NCBI GenBank assembly: GCA_032358165.1
Contig: JAALGY010000052.1
Location: forward strand, 1,178,001-1,242,000
DNA length: 64,000 bases
Reading direction: 5' to 3'
Source of the DNA: Diplosphaera chodatii
Taxonomy: Eukaryota > Chlorophyta > Trebouxiophyceae > Prasiolales > Stichococcaceae
In this document: positions 24,501 through 36,400 of the stretch, in pieces
Layout of the letters: every line of letters begins with the position of its first letter
Numbering within the stretch: position 1 is the first letter of the stretch
Program-made: the position numbers and the translations under genes
The notes under the pieces: model-generated
Databases searched by the model: none
Seen by the model: only the letters and a program-made list of their open reading frames with translations
What the model was told of the DNA's origin: nothing

Positions 24501-25340
24501 AGGACCTGCCCATCCTGCCTCGGGCTGTGGCTTCATCGTCGCACCATCTTCATCAGAGTGTTCTTGCTTTTGCACAGGTCAGCAGGCGTCATGGGAGAGT
24601 ACCGCACCATCATGAACCTCTGCCGTGTGCTGCCGGATGGGCTGGATTGCAAGACCGAAGTCGATGAGGCCATCGACTGCTGCAACGACATTGGTACGTG
24701 TCTGTTGTGCTCACAGCCTTTCATCGCAGCAGCATGAAAAAGCTTTGCGCCCTGAGCCATACGAAGCAGCTGTAGAATGGCGACTGCTACGTCGGTGAAC
24801 CTGTTCCAATGGCTTTGCTATGCAGGCAACCTGCGTGACGACATCCTCAAGTGCAAGGAGGCTGCGGAGGCGGGACCCCCGACGTCGTTTGTCGATGCTG
24901 AGGTACACTGTGCACATCCACCATCTCCTGTCCTTGTCTCTTGCGCCTCTTTTGCGGGCATTGCCCAGCACTGCTGCCTGCTGCACAGGTGCTGGCGCCA
25001 GCGGAGGTGGCGGCCGGGCAGCTGGGGCGGCACTACCTGCAGCGCTACTTCCTCCTCATCGCTTTCCGCTGCTACCTGGGCGCCAACCCCGTGCAGGTGG
25101 CTCGAGATCGAAGCCAGTGTCACCGTGAACAATGGATGCCGATGTAGAATGCCATGTTTGTGTGGCTCATCCTGCTGTCTGATGGCAACTGCCGCTGCCG
25201 GACACCTTTCAGCGGCAAGCCAGCACGGGTGTGATTCCTACATGCAGGGGCCGGATGTGCCAACGTTTGCGCAGTGGTTTGCTGACCGTGCAGAGTTGCG
25301 GTTCCTGTTGTCTGGCCTGTCGCTAGAGACGGCCCTCTAG
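15518..25340 (+). CDS. Paladin-type multi-domain phosphatase (PALD1 family)
   Basis: Large gene with roughly 25-30 exons for a protein with three diverged dual-specificity-phosphatase-like repeats, as in plant paladins. Repeat 1: LKHTILKSDHFPG|CQNKTL, LWHNMREEPVIY|INGRPFVVRE, EYTGIDRTRVEDMERRL and the P-loop FNCQMGRGRTTTG (CX5R, about 17000-17040). Repeat 2: HFPGCQSDHVP, WHNMREEVCIYINGRPYVLRE, EYTGIDWARLQKMEARL and FNCQLGGGRTTTG (about 19860-19900). Repeat 3 is degenerate: VAYIAGRPYLRRELEMP and HLVVSRTATGSS (about 24110) with no catalytic Cys. Helical segments YLERYFMLIAFTAYL, YLERYCLLIAFTAYL and YLQRYFLLIAFRCYL close the repeats. The start MQQAGASDRNG is the first ATG in frame; the stop is at 25338. 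The intron at 15663-15796 has a GC donor. Animal paladin acts on phosphoinositides; the algal substrate is unknown. Several internal exon borders are approximate. Confidence 0.88.
15663..15796 (+). other. GC-AG intron in paladin gene
   Basis: The exon ends CCAG, the intron starts GCGAGT and ends CACAG. This split alone rebuilds the family-conserved SDHFPG|CQNK junction; using the GTGTTG a few bases on breaks the frame. Confidence 0.85.
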
Positions 25341-25615
25341 GCCTGTGCGGGTCTGACATGCGCTCACGGAAGTTTGACAAGCTTGACGACTTTGCTTGGT
25401 TGAGGTTTCGTTCAGGGCTTGTTGCCTTCGTTGACAGTCCTCAGGGTGCTATGGCACTGCATTCTTGTCACCTACGGTATGTTAGGTCTGAGTATTCACA
25501 CTTGACTGGGCATGACTGCTTTCGATGCCCAGAAACCTGGACAGCTGGGCAGCTCAGCTGCACCGCGCATCGACCTACCCATTGACCCCGATGGGTTCTA
25601 CTTGCTAACACAACC

Positions 25616-27104
25616 TCAGAATACTACATATGGCAGCACAGCTTCTTGCTCCTCCGCCAATGCCTCAGCAAGCAACTGCTGCGAGGTCTGAAGCGGCAGC
25701 CCTGCTGCCGCTGCAGGCGTCAGCTGCGTGCCTTGCAGCCACAGCACAGCCAAGCGGGTGGTGCGGAACCTTCCTGCCAACAGCATATCGTCAGATTCAT
25801 GACACGAGGCGTCGTCAGCTGGGCTTCTCTTCAGCTGTGCATGGCAATCCTGCTGATGCAAGTGCGCGTACCTGTCTCAAGCTCTGCTGCAGGAAGCAGA
25901 CGGTCCAATGGTAGATAGCTGAGGCTGAGCGCTGCATTAGCAGCAGCATCATGCACCGCCTGTGTAGGCATCATCCAGGCATGGGTCGTTACTAGATCAA
26001 AAAGCTGAGGCACATCATGATCACCACCAACGTTCTGCTGAAGCGCATGCATAGAAACTGCAACACCTCTGGCAGCGAGGCAGCAGTGTCACACCTGCAT
26101 CCAGCCCGTAAGGCGCGGGGTGAAGCTCAGCACAGCCCAGGACCTGCCGGCAGTCTGCACGCCATCTGCTGCATGTCTGGAACGCAGCAGCCACGCGACA
26201 GTCCACATCACATCTGGCAGCCCGCCGCCGTAGTAGACAAGGTCACAGCCCAGTACCAGCAGCGGCGCCTGCAGTGGCACCTTGGCTGCTACTTCGGCCA
26301 GCTCCCTGCACCACACAACTCGCCCACTTCCACCTATTCGCCTGACAGCGCACTTACTATTGTGTCCCCTGACCCACAAGGGCGGGGCAGACATGCAGGT
26401 GGCTGCAACGGAGTGTGAAAAGCTCAGGAGGCGGTCGTGCCCTGCAAAGCGCTCGCCCCAGGGCAGCTTGGCAACGAGCGGCGGGGTGCTGCATGCCGCG
26501 GCGTTGAGGTGCACAGATGCAGCAGCCAGCCGCAGAACCGCATCGTCAGCGTCTGTCAGCACCACTGTGGCAGCGTGCCGGGCGGCATACAGTGCTGACG
26601 GGGCTGCCCCGCAGCCCAGTTCGACGACTGCCCTGCCTGGCAGGGTCTCACGCACTTGTGCCAGGTACCTGCGTCAATGGTGGATCACAGCTGACTTGGT
26701 AGGTACTGCACCTTGCCGAAGCTCCAACCCAAGATCCGATAACGTCTGCAAGGGGAGCAGCCAGGTTGGAGGTGCGCAAGGAAGAATGCTATATATTACA
26801 CATACCAGATGCCAACTCGTCCCGCAGAGCTGAGGCGGCCGCCTGTGGCATCGCCCAGGGATGCAGATCCCCTTTGGAGCAGGTTGTTGCGGAGGTGCGT
26901 CTCCTGTTGGTATGCGGTACTCACTCAGAATGCTTTCAACGCAAATGTGTGCGGTGCGCGCTGCATGCAGCATGATTCACCCAAGCGCACGCACACCTCA
27001 GGGGTCTGTGCTACCTGAGGAAGGGCACAGACACGCAGCGCCGGTTCGTTGCCAACCTCGACATCCTCAACCACAAAGGCTTGCTGATCAGACTCGCCCA
27101 CCAT
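25616..27104 (-). CDS. Class I SAM-dependent methyltransferase (METTL21/family 16-like)
   Basis: Putative protein methyltransferase with the seven-beta-strand fold. ATG 27104 gives MVGESDQQAFVVEDVEVGNE. Next is an exon ending GRLSSAGRVGIW. The main exon from about 26669 has motif I AVVELGCGAAPSAL, the acidic motif II VLTDADD, SVHLN and the post-II segment LLVLGCDLVYYGGGL near 26230. The VGIW|YLAQ join spans an intron of about 135 bases and keeps phase. The frame stops at 26089; further well-biased open exons (about 25830-26050 and 25616-25800, ending VLPYVVF) may be the C-terminus or unrelated, so the 3' end is uncertain. The substrate is unknown; relatives methylate lysines of chaperones and elongation factors. 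Confidence 0.65.
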
Positions 27105-27551
27105 GCATGCTGCATGCAGCGGTGCGGATCGTCACATGGAAGCGACCCTGCAGCAGACTGCTGCAAGGCGAACGCAGGCTGGCCTTATTGCAGATGTACG
27201 ACTATGCAGTGAATGCGATTGATAGGTCACTGCAGGAATGGAGCATGGCTGATGAAGTCAGGATGGACAATTTCTGCGCATCCAGCTTCCGCAGCCCTCT
27301 GAGCGGTCTAGGTATGCAGGCTCAGAACTCTTGACCAATCTACCCTGACATACAGCATCGCTATGCTGTTGTATATTGGCTGTGCTGATTGTCGCTACGG
27401 AAGACACAACCTCATATCTGCATATATGACTGAAATGAACAGTAGCTTCACAGCTGAATGGCGCACGTCACATGGCGTGGCGAGTGTTTGCCGTTGTGCG
27501 GGAGCTGAACATGGTGGAGCAATCGGCACGCTGCTTCGGAAGTCGCATGCA
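27105..27551. other. Intergenic between methyltransferase start and RIX1-like 3' end
   Basis: About 450 bases. It should contain the methyltransferase promoter and the 3' UTR of the next gene. No exon is supported. Confidence 0.5.
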
Positions 27552-30500
27552 TCAAGCCTGCTCCTCGCCGCTGCCGCTGTCCTCCGGCCCAGAGTCGATT
27601 TCTGGCAGGCTGCCTTCGCTGTCGCTGCTGTACTGCTTCAATTCGGCAGCAAGTGCCACTGCAGGCACTGCTGTCGCAGGAGCGACCATCTGTTTTGATG
27701 GATCGTTTGCCGACACCTCTAGGCTGCTGTCCAGTACGGCTGGCTGTGTGACTGATTGCGTAGGGGCGTTCACATCCGCATTTGCTGCACCGATGCCACC
27801 ATTTGCGACATGCTGAGGCAGCTGCTGGGCTGGCTGATTTGCAGATGCTGCTGCGATGCTGGGCTGCACACGCTGTGCAGCAGAAGGTGGTGCTGCCCGG
27901 AATGCTTGCTCCAGGTGGGCTGCCTCTGCCATCTGGACATCTGCTGCTGGCGGTCCTGCTGCAGCTGCGCCTGCAGCATCTGGGAACCTTTCAGCTGCCA
28001 GAACCGCGTCCGCAACAGCTGCGAGCTGACCGCTCGACGGTTCTGCTGCGGAGGGCTGTGCTGCTGACCCAGCTGCAAGGGCATCCGGCTCACTCCAGGC
28101 AGTAGGTACAAGTCCCTCCACTGAGGCGGCAGCTGCTGCCAGCTCTGCAGTTGGCCGCGAGGGGAACAGCGTGGCCGCCCGTGGATGCAACAGAGCCTCG
28201 CAGGCGGCAAGTGCCTGGAGGCACACATGGCGATCGTCTGGTGACATCAGTATGCGCAGGTATGTTGTGCGTGAGAGTTGGTTCTGAAGGCATAGGATGC
28301 ATGAGCAGGAGGAAATGCCAGAGCAAGACTGTGCATCCGACACCTGTGAGCTGAATTGTGAGAGCGCCTGGTCCGGGTGCAGTGTGTGCTGCTGAAAGAG
28401 CGACAGCGCCTGCGAGACACGGCGTCGCAGGTTGAGGTCCACTCAGCGCTGCTGCAATGCTGCCATCAAATTGTGTTCGTCAACCTTGAAGTAGCAATGA
28501 ACCAAAACACCTTTGCCAGCTGTGCCTCTGTATCTGCACAGCTTGCCGCTGCGCTCGAGACCATGCCAGGGTCACCCGCACCTCTGGCAGGTTGGCCGGG
28601 CGGCAGGCGGCGGGCGCCAGCACTGAGGCCAGCAGCGCGCGCAGGGCCGCCAGCTGCGGGGCCGCCAGCCGCCCCGCGTCGCCGCCCGCCGCCCGGCTGG
28701 CCACCGCCGCGGCCGCCGCCGCCCGCCGCGCGCTGTGCGCCGCCAACGCGTCCAGCTGTGCAACGGCACACGCCTTTCACACCGAAGAGCTAGGTTGCAT
28801 GACACGGCAGCACAAATCAACATGCAGCAAAGGGGCCTGATTGTAAGCAGTGGGCCACGAGCGCAAGCGGTGCACACGTCGGGGGCGGGAATGCAGGGGC
28901 ACCTGCGCGCGCTGCTGGAGCGGCAGCGCGGCGCCGCCGACGCGGAGCAGCGCCTCCAGCAGCGCGGCGGCCGCAGCAGCGACCGCCACGCCCCGCCGCT
29001 GTGCGGCCGAGCCGGTGAGCGCGGCCCCGGCAGCCTCGACCCGGAAGGCATCTTCCAACGCGGTCAGACTCCCCGCAGCCTGATGCAGAGGGCAGGAGGT
29101 TAGGGCATGGCGGAATAAACTATGCTGATCAACCGGCAGGAGGTGGAGCAGATTGCATCGGATTTAGAGATCCAGCATGCAGTGCATGTACAAGAGTCTG
29201 GAGTCTGCTGGCACAAACCCACCTTACTGCCGTGACCGCGACGCTTCTTGGTAGGACGGCTGTCCGTGCCCACGCCATCAGCCGTCTGCATCGCTGTTGA
29301 CCTGGCTGAGCTGCCCAGCAGCTCGTGCCGCAGCGGTTCCAGAGCAACCGGGACCTGAGGCAGCGCACTCATAAGCAGTCTGATGGTTTTCGAGCCACAA
29401 GCCACCGTATTCAGCTCAATGGGCGCGTGCATGATGCAAGACGACTGAGGCTGATGATCAACAGTTCTCACCACAAGCCGCGCTGCACCAACACCTGCCA
29501 ATACCACAACTTCTGCGGCCGCCTCGAAGATCGCCAGCCGCACCTGCGGTCGACAACATGGTCAATGCTGAAGTTCGCAAAGGCGCACAAGCGCCGGTGA
29601 TGCCGCTTGCAAGAACTGCATTGGCCAGACGACGCGGACTGATGCGTCCGTGCAGCGAGCATGTGCCACACATCAGCTGTTCTGACAGCCGCATGTAGCA
29701 CGGGACACACTGCTCCTCACCGTCCAGGGCGTCAGGTCAGGGGAGGCGGCGGCCAGCCGGCGAAGCTGGCTCGCCAGCAGCCGCGCTGCGGGGGCGTGCA
29801 GCGGCACGGCACCGCCGCCCGCGGCACGCTGCGAGCAGCCCAGCAGCCGCAGCGCCGCAGCGTGCAGGCCCGGCAGGGCCACGCACAGCTCCAGGTGCAG
29901 GCTGGCTGACGGCGTCCGCTGCCCTGAGGTCGTCATGACACTCAGCGTCGAGCATCAGCATCGCTGCTGCATGTCCATTGTGAGCATAAAAGGCATCCTG
30001 CGGGGCTTTGGTGCTGCGGCTGGCGCCTGCACCTGGTAATACCTTGGGGCCATCTGCAACATATCAGTTCTGCTGGACAAAAGGCCTCAGTACCTGAAGA
30101 AGCATCACCAAGATCCAGGAGGCGGGTTGCAAGCCCCAGGATGCCGGCCGCGGGCACTGCCACCGGGGAGGGAAAGGGTTCCGTCACAAAGTGCTCCAGG
30201 GCATCCAGCAGAGCCCCGAGGACCCCCAGCTGCGCCTGCATGCTGCGACCTGCGGCGCCGGCCGATGCCAAGGCGACCGGCAGCCCAGCCAGCGGCTGCA
30301 CTGAAGGGTCCACTGTCGTCCTGCAGTCAGTCACAGAGCTTTGTCATCGAGACCATGCATGATGCCGCTTGTGTGCTGACTGGCTGTGGAGACCGTGTGC
30401 GCCATGGACTTGGAGACACTGAGCTGGAGACACTGAGAGTAGATGTCAGGGCAAGTCAGAGATGCCTGCAGCTGGCCAGGGTTGCGCCATCCTCGACGCC

Positions 30501-31788
30501 CTGGCCCACGATGCCCAGCATCGCGTGTGCTGAGGCCAGCGCCTCCTGCGCCGCCGCTGCCCAGGCGCCTCCCTCGCCGCCAATCTGTGGCAACAGCGCG
30601 AGACACAGCGCCGCCTGCAGACATGTGCAGCATTCAGGGCTCAGATTGAGGATAGCTACGGTAGACCCAACCTTGCAGTCTAACAGTATAGTGCTACTGT
30701 CACATAATGTTATGTATGCATTGAATGAGTTCCAAAGGGGCAGCAACCCATGCAGCTTGCAACGTGCCTGCCGCTGGGCTGCATGAGCAGGCTGCGCTGC
30801 CAGCACGCTGATCACAGCAGCCTTGAGCGCCTTCTCATGGTGGCGCAGCGCTGCCGGCAGACTTCGCAGCGTTGCCGCAAGGGTGCAAAGCGCTGGCTCC
30901 CATGCGTCTCGTGAATCTGCAGGTAGTTGACACGGAGTGGCAAGCTACACACATTAAGCTTACGCACTTCCAGTTGCAACAAGAAGCGCAGGCAGCAGTG
31001 GCTCCTCAGATGTGGCTCACCCGCATCCTGGATGGTCGAGACCAAATTGCCAGCCAGTTTGCCTACAAATGCAGAGCCGTCCCGGCGAATGCCAGGCACC
31101 TCAAGAGCTGTACCCAGCCTGCACGGCACACCTCACTGGCTCTTGGCCATAAGGAGCTTCCCTGTATGGCCAGTGTTGACATTACATGCACAGCCGAGAT
31201 CTGCGAAGTACTGAGGTTGCATGCCTGGCCACGACACGTGACGTTGCCACCCAGGCCACAGCACGCATGTGTATGGACGCATCCGTCTGCAGCATGCTGG
31301 TCACTGAGGTGCTCCAGGTGGACCAGCATCGCAAGAATGTCTGGATGTCGCACTCCTGAGCGGCCAGAGCAATCGAACCTGCTGCCTGGCGTTTATCATC
31401 CTCCTGCGCAACAGCAGCACTGTCAAGAGGAGGTCCGCCGTGGCATCTGGCACAAAACCACCCGTGGCTACCTGAGCTGCAACCGTTCAGTTCAGCGTGC
31501 TGAACTACAGCAGACTGCGTCAACGAGGCTACTGCCTTGCATAAGAAGGCCGACAGCCATGCGCTTCTGAGGGTGACGCACCATCCGGGAGGCGCCGAGC
31601 GCGCTGATGCGATCCTGCCATGACTGGTGCGCCAGCTGCACGTCCGATCCCTGGGCCGCCTGGTTTACCAGCAGGTCGAGCTGCGCAACATTGGCATGCG
31701 TTCCGGCTGCAGCTGCTGAAGATGTGTCCTGCGCGCCGCCGGCCAGCCGCCGCAGGAGCTCAGCTCGCGTTGCGTTGCCCACTTCCAT
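27552..31788 (-). CDS. RIX1/PELP1-like ribosome-biogenesis scaffold protein
   Basis: Alpha-helical repeat protein resembling the RIX1/PELP1 family, a component of the complex that processes ITS2 and matures the pre-60S particle in the nucleolus. ATG 31788 opens with MEVGNATRAELLRRLAGG. Supported exons, minus order: ASIHMRAVAWVATSRVVA, GSAFVGKLAGNLVSTIQDAG, WEPALCTLAATLRSLPAALR (about 30910-30850), LCLALLPQIGGEGGAWAAA, TVDPSVQPLAGLPVALAS, a Leu/Ala-rich exon at 29750-29930, an exon with PTKKRRGHGSK (a probable nuclear signal, near 29245), and a long Ala/Glu/Pro-rich C-terminal exon ending PEDSGSGEEQA at TGA 27552. The acidic low-complexity tail is typical of the family. The intron at 30321-30465 has a GC donor. 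Family assignment rests on helical-repeat resemblance and is moderately sure. Confidence 0.65.
30321..30465 (-). other. GC-AG intron in RIX1-like gene
   Basis: On the minus strand the exon ends TGCAG, the intron starts GCATCT and ends CTGCAG. The donor is phase 2 and matches the phase-2 start of the next exon (R-TTVDPSVQPLAG). Without it the frame meets TGA; nearby GT sites are in the wrong phase. Confidence 0.7.
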
Positions 31789-31941
31789 GGCCGCAACTGT
31801 GCACAGACCTGCTGTACGACTATGATGCGGAAACCAATGTCTGCACGGTGCTGAACAACAAGGAAGAACAGAGACTGGCCCGGGGACTGCTAGGATCTCC
31901 ACATGCATGCTAGGAGATCTCCGATCGTCTCGACATGCAGC
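31789..31941. promoter_or_regulatory. Compact bidirectional promoter: RIX1-like (-) and PAP2 phosphatase (+)
   Basis: Only 153 bases separate the two divergent ATGs, so core promoter elements must lie here or inside 5' exons. I see no clear TATA box. Confidence 0.5.
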
Positions 31942-33006
31942 ATGGCGAAATTGACAGTTTTCAGACTCCGACCTGCACAGACTCGTTGCCTTCACGTCAG
32001 TTTCCCATTGATGATCTTGCAGCGCTGCCGCTGCGGTGTGGCTGATGTCGAGCAGTTCCACCAACGGCAACAGCACCGCCTTCCATACTCGGCAGCAATA
32101 AGGACAGCCAACGCGTGTTTCTGGCGGCACAGCAAACCTCTGCTAACCTGCTCACAGATCAGGAAGCAAGTCTCTGGCGGACTGCCCTCCAAACAGGGGG
32201 GTACCTTGCAACTGCGGCAACCATCATTTCTTGGGCAACTCAACGATGCGACAAAATGGACTGTGGTCGCAGCAGTCACAGCCACTGTCGGCGTTAGGCA
32301 TGATGCCGTGTCGCTCTGGTGCGTTACTGGCAGCGTCATTGCAGCGGCGATATGCAAGGTGCGCCCAGTGGGAGCCTGTTGCATGCACGCATCTGTGGCA
32401 GACACCTCATGCTTTGACCTTTGGCATGCGACTGTAGCATGTCATGTGACATCTGTTGACTTCCCCGCCAGGCGGTCAAGATGGTGATCAGGCAGCAGAG
32501 ACCGGCAAATGCGCCGGCGGCAGATCCAGGCATGCCCTCATCGCATGCAACCAGCCTGAGCTTCCTGGCGACGTACGCCGCTGCAGCTCTGTCGCTACAG
32601 CCAAGTGCAACTCTCAGACAGCAGGCAGCATCTGTGGCGATCATCACAGCAGGCAGCTTCTTGGTGAACAGCGTTTTATTGCAACACTTGTTGGCAGTAT
32701 GCTGACAGGTATGCTGGATCGACATGCAGCCCTGAGGTACAAAGCATAGTGTTGGGCTCAACATGAAGGGTTGGCGCCATGCAGGCATGGCTCCGGGTGC
32801 ACACGGGGTACCACACCGTGTTGCAAACATTAGCTGGTGGCGCCCTGGGCAGTGCTGCAGCCGCATGCTGGCTGAAGCTCTATGATGCTTGTGTAGCAGA
32901 CTGGTGCCGAAGCGATGCGTGGCATCTGACTTCGATAGCAGCACTTGCTGCAGCTGCTGCCCTGGCATTCGTGCTGAGGCTGGTCAGGAAGCCACAGCAT
33001 AGCTAA
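31942..33006 (+). CDS. PAP2-superfamily lipid phosphate phosphatase, plastid epsilon/gamma type
   Basis: Membrane phosphatase expected to dephosphorylate phosphatidic acid or related lipids. ATG 31942 (MAKLTVFRLRPAQTRCLHV) gives a short basic, hydroxylated N-terminus fitting a plastid transit peptide. Exons: IRKQVSGGL... with LNDATKWTVVAAVTATVG (first membrane segment), CK|AVKMVIRQQRP (phosphatase motif 1), DPGMPSSHATSLSFLATY (motif 2, catalytic-site SxxxSH-like), then L|AWLRVHTGYHTVLQTLAGG (motif 3 with its His). Two further hydrophobic segments end in LRLVRKPQHS and TAA. Joins keep phase with GT-AG borders. The DPGMPSSHA and GYHT wording is close to chloroplast LPP epsilon of plants. The first intron border is inferred. 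Confidence 0.85.
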
Positions 33007-33462
33007 CGATGTGGTGACGAGGACCAGGCCATCCTGCAGGCCACAGACAGTAGACAGCAATAATACCAGTTGGCAGCCAACCATTCAGCCTCCATTTGCT
33101 GCAGGGCGGCTGGCCCTAGAACCCTGACTTCGCCCAAATCTCAAATCAGCAGTTCATAGCATCCCGCGCAAAGCATGCACACCAGGTCACCAGCCATCGA
33201 TGCCTTCATTGGTTTACACAACCCACGAGGCAGAACGTCAGCATGCTGTGACGGGACACTCACTTGCTGACAGTTTGTTTAAGAGGCGCGTGCATCGCTT
33301 TGCCCGTTGTCATAGCGCTCCAATCCAAGCAAGCACTGCATGTCAAAAAGGACCAGGACACAACATTGCATGTTCCGTGTGATAGCACAGCTCGTGCGTG
33401 GGCACTCGATGTGATGTGTGGATTCTGCAACGGCTGACACGGCGCGCTTCTGTGAGGGAGCA
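33007..33462. other. Intergenic upstream of RAD54
   Basis: About 450 bases between the PAP2 stop and the earliest plausible RAD54 exon. Likely 3' UTR and RAD54 promoter; no coding exon supported. Confidence 0.5.
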
Positions 33463-36400
33463 TGAGCAGTTGCTCGGGCTCGAAGAGCGACATCGTCATC
33501 GACTGCTGCAGTTCATCCGGCAGCGAGGGTGCGCATTGCTTCTGCAGTAGTGGCAGCAAGCACTCAAATTCAAGATGATGGAGAAGATGCGCCCACGGCA
33601 GTGTTGGCTGCTTACACAGATAATGAGCCGCAGCCACGGAGGAGGCAGTCAGCTCGCTGCGTACTGGACGACAGCGACGGTAGGATACCTGCAAATAGAG
33701 TTCAGCTGAACAGTCTCATCTAGGTTGACATGGCAATAAGACCTCGCCTCTCGGTACGTAGATGAGGACGGCGCACAACCACAGCAGAAGCGTTCAGCAT
33801 CAAGACGCCTGTCTGGCCGGCAGCCCGCAGCAAGCAAGCCACAGTCTGCCCAAAAGCCAAAGCGACTTTCAGGTATTACTTGTCATGCGCCAGATGGTGT
33901 GGCGTTGCACGTGTCTCGAGAATCGTGCGCTAAGTTTCTGACTGTTTGTCATGCAGTGGATCAGCCAGCCGCGACGCCGGCGCCGCAGCGTCCGCAGCAG
34001 CAGAAGCAGGCAGCTTCAGAGCAGCAAGCAGCCCGACGATCTTCAGCGGCACGTTCCCAGGCCAGCAGTGACATCAGCAGCGACGACGAGACAGACAGCG
34101 AGTCAGATGCTGAGGCCATGCAGGACGACACTGCGGCTGACCCTGACGCCAGCGGCGATGACGATGATGTCCTGGATGAGGCAGCCCGCAAGGCTGCAAA
34201 CGTCAAGGCCCTGCTCAACAACAGGTGCCCAGGAGACTGTGCAAAACACACCCGAATGTTTGCAGAAGCCATCACACTGACATGGTGCTGCACTGTTGCA
34301 GCCTCCAGGTGTGCCGCAAGCCAATCGCTTCGGTACTCACCGTGAAGGGGCAGGAAACCCTTCGCAGAGCGTTTCGTTCGCCCGTGCCAAACACCCCCGA
34401 CCAGTCGCAGGTAGGCACGTGGCAGCATGCAAACAGCACACAAGCGGCACTTGGGCACTGCATGCTACCCCACCAGCTGTCTGGGACCGAGTCTGTCATG
34501 TTTGAATGGCAGGCATTGCAGCAGAGGCTGGCAATGCGGCACCGCATCAGGCCCTGGGGCGGCGGCCACTTCAAGCCAGCGCTGCTGCCGACGGTCATCG
34601 GGCCGTTCGTGCCCGAGGAGACCGAGTCCAAAGACAGCAGGACAGTGCCAGACGTGCGTCTGCACAGCTCCCTTCATACATGCAGAACCATAGTGACTGC
34701 ACATCGGGCCATGACAACGCCTGCATGTAACTCATACTGACAGCAATGGGCGTGGAGCAATGATGTGAGGCTCATGTATGGCCATGCACGTACGACAGGA
34801 TGGCGGGCCGCCGCCCGGGGAGCCGCTGGTGCTGTGGCAGCCGCCCGAGGGCGAGGCGGGGCCAGCCGTGGATGTGGACCCGATGCTGACGCGGTGGCTG
34901 CGGCCGCACCAGCGGGAGGGCGTTCAGTTCATGTTCGACTGCGTGTGCGGGCTGCGCAGCGACATCGGCCAAGGTCAGCTCAGCCTTGACTACGCCACAG
35001 TGCGCTGAGCAGGTCCCGTGAATGCTCAGCTGATGGTGTTATACCTTGCTGCACGCATGCATGCATGCATCTATCTGCTGTCATTGTCCTCGTGGTGCTT
35101 CACGCGTTCCACCTGCATGCGGCTGACGAGGGAGTGCACTTCAGCCTCAGAGCTTTGCTTGGTTGCAGGCTGCATTCTGGCAGACGACATGGGGCTGGGC
35201 AAGACGCTGCAGGGCATTGCGCTGCTGTGGACGCTGCTGAGCTCCGGGCACCCGCTGCTGGGCGGCAGCCCCGTCGCCAAGCGCATCATCATCGTGTGCC
35301 CCACCTCCCTTGTCGGCAACTGGGACTCGGAGTGCCAGAAGTGGCTGAAGGTGGGCAGCCCTGCATGCCGCGCGCCGCAGTGCTGCTGTTGCGCTGCTAG
35401 TATCGGCAACTTGACAGTCTCTGCTCTGCACCGTATGGCTGCCGATGCTGCATCCAGGGGCGGCCACTGAGGACGCTGGCATTGTCCGAGGCGTCTCGCG
35501 AGGATGTCATCGACAGCATCCAGCAGTTCCGCAGCCCGCGCAACTACTACCAGGCAGGGCTCATGCGTCTTTGGGATGAGCTGCGTTGCATTCGGGGCTC
35601 TTGTGCGATTCAGAACAAATATGAGGCACGCGGCATGGGCGATGTGCATGTTGCAGGTCCTCATCCTGTCCTACGAAACATTCCGCATCCATGTGGACCG
35701 CATGAAAGGCGACAATGTCTGGTGAGGGCCAGTGGCGCTGCCATGATGCTGCTACTGGTCGTACGTTCATTGTGAAGTACCCCTGGGATCTCTTGACAAG
35801 ATGCAGGTCCCTCACCTCACATGTGATGCCTGCAGCGACCTGCTGATATGCGATGAGGCACACCGCCTGAAGAATGACGCAACGCAGACGAACAAAGCCC
35901 TTGACAGCCTGGCGTGCAAGCGCCGCGTGCTGCTGTCCGGCACGCCCATGCAGAACCACCTGGATGAGGTACTGCTGCTGATTGCTGGAAATCGTCATCG
36001 TCACTGCCAGCCTGAAGGCTTGGGCACATTTATGCAAGTTGCCATGTGCTCTTTAGAGCGAGTAGCCAGGTGTTGCAGCTGTCACATCATGTGCAAGCTC
36101 GCAATTTGACCATGATCACCCTGTCTGTTGGCACCTGCGCAGTTCTACGCCATGGTGAACTTCTGCAACCCGGGGGTGCTGGGCACGCCCGCCGAGTTCC
36201 GCAAGAAGTATGAGCGCCCCATCCTTGAGGGCCGGGAGCCCGGCGTCGGCCCCGAGAAGGTGCTGTGCATGCCCACACTGCGCATATGCTGGAGGCCGGA
36301 GGTCTTGCTGATGATAGAGCAATATGGCGTACCAGCAGACCAATCTCGACAAACAGGAGCGATCTGCCGGCGCTGCTGCAGGTCGCAAAGGCGGAGGAGC

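Noticed and set aside
26669..26800. A 43-base micro-intron in the methyltransferase gene (GTGCAG...ACGCAG)
   Set aside because: It gives an open frame, but the preceding exon phase fits better with one intron of about 135 bases joining VGIW directly to YLAQVRE.
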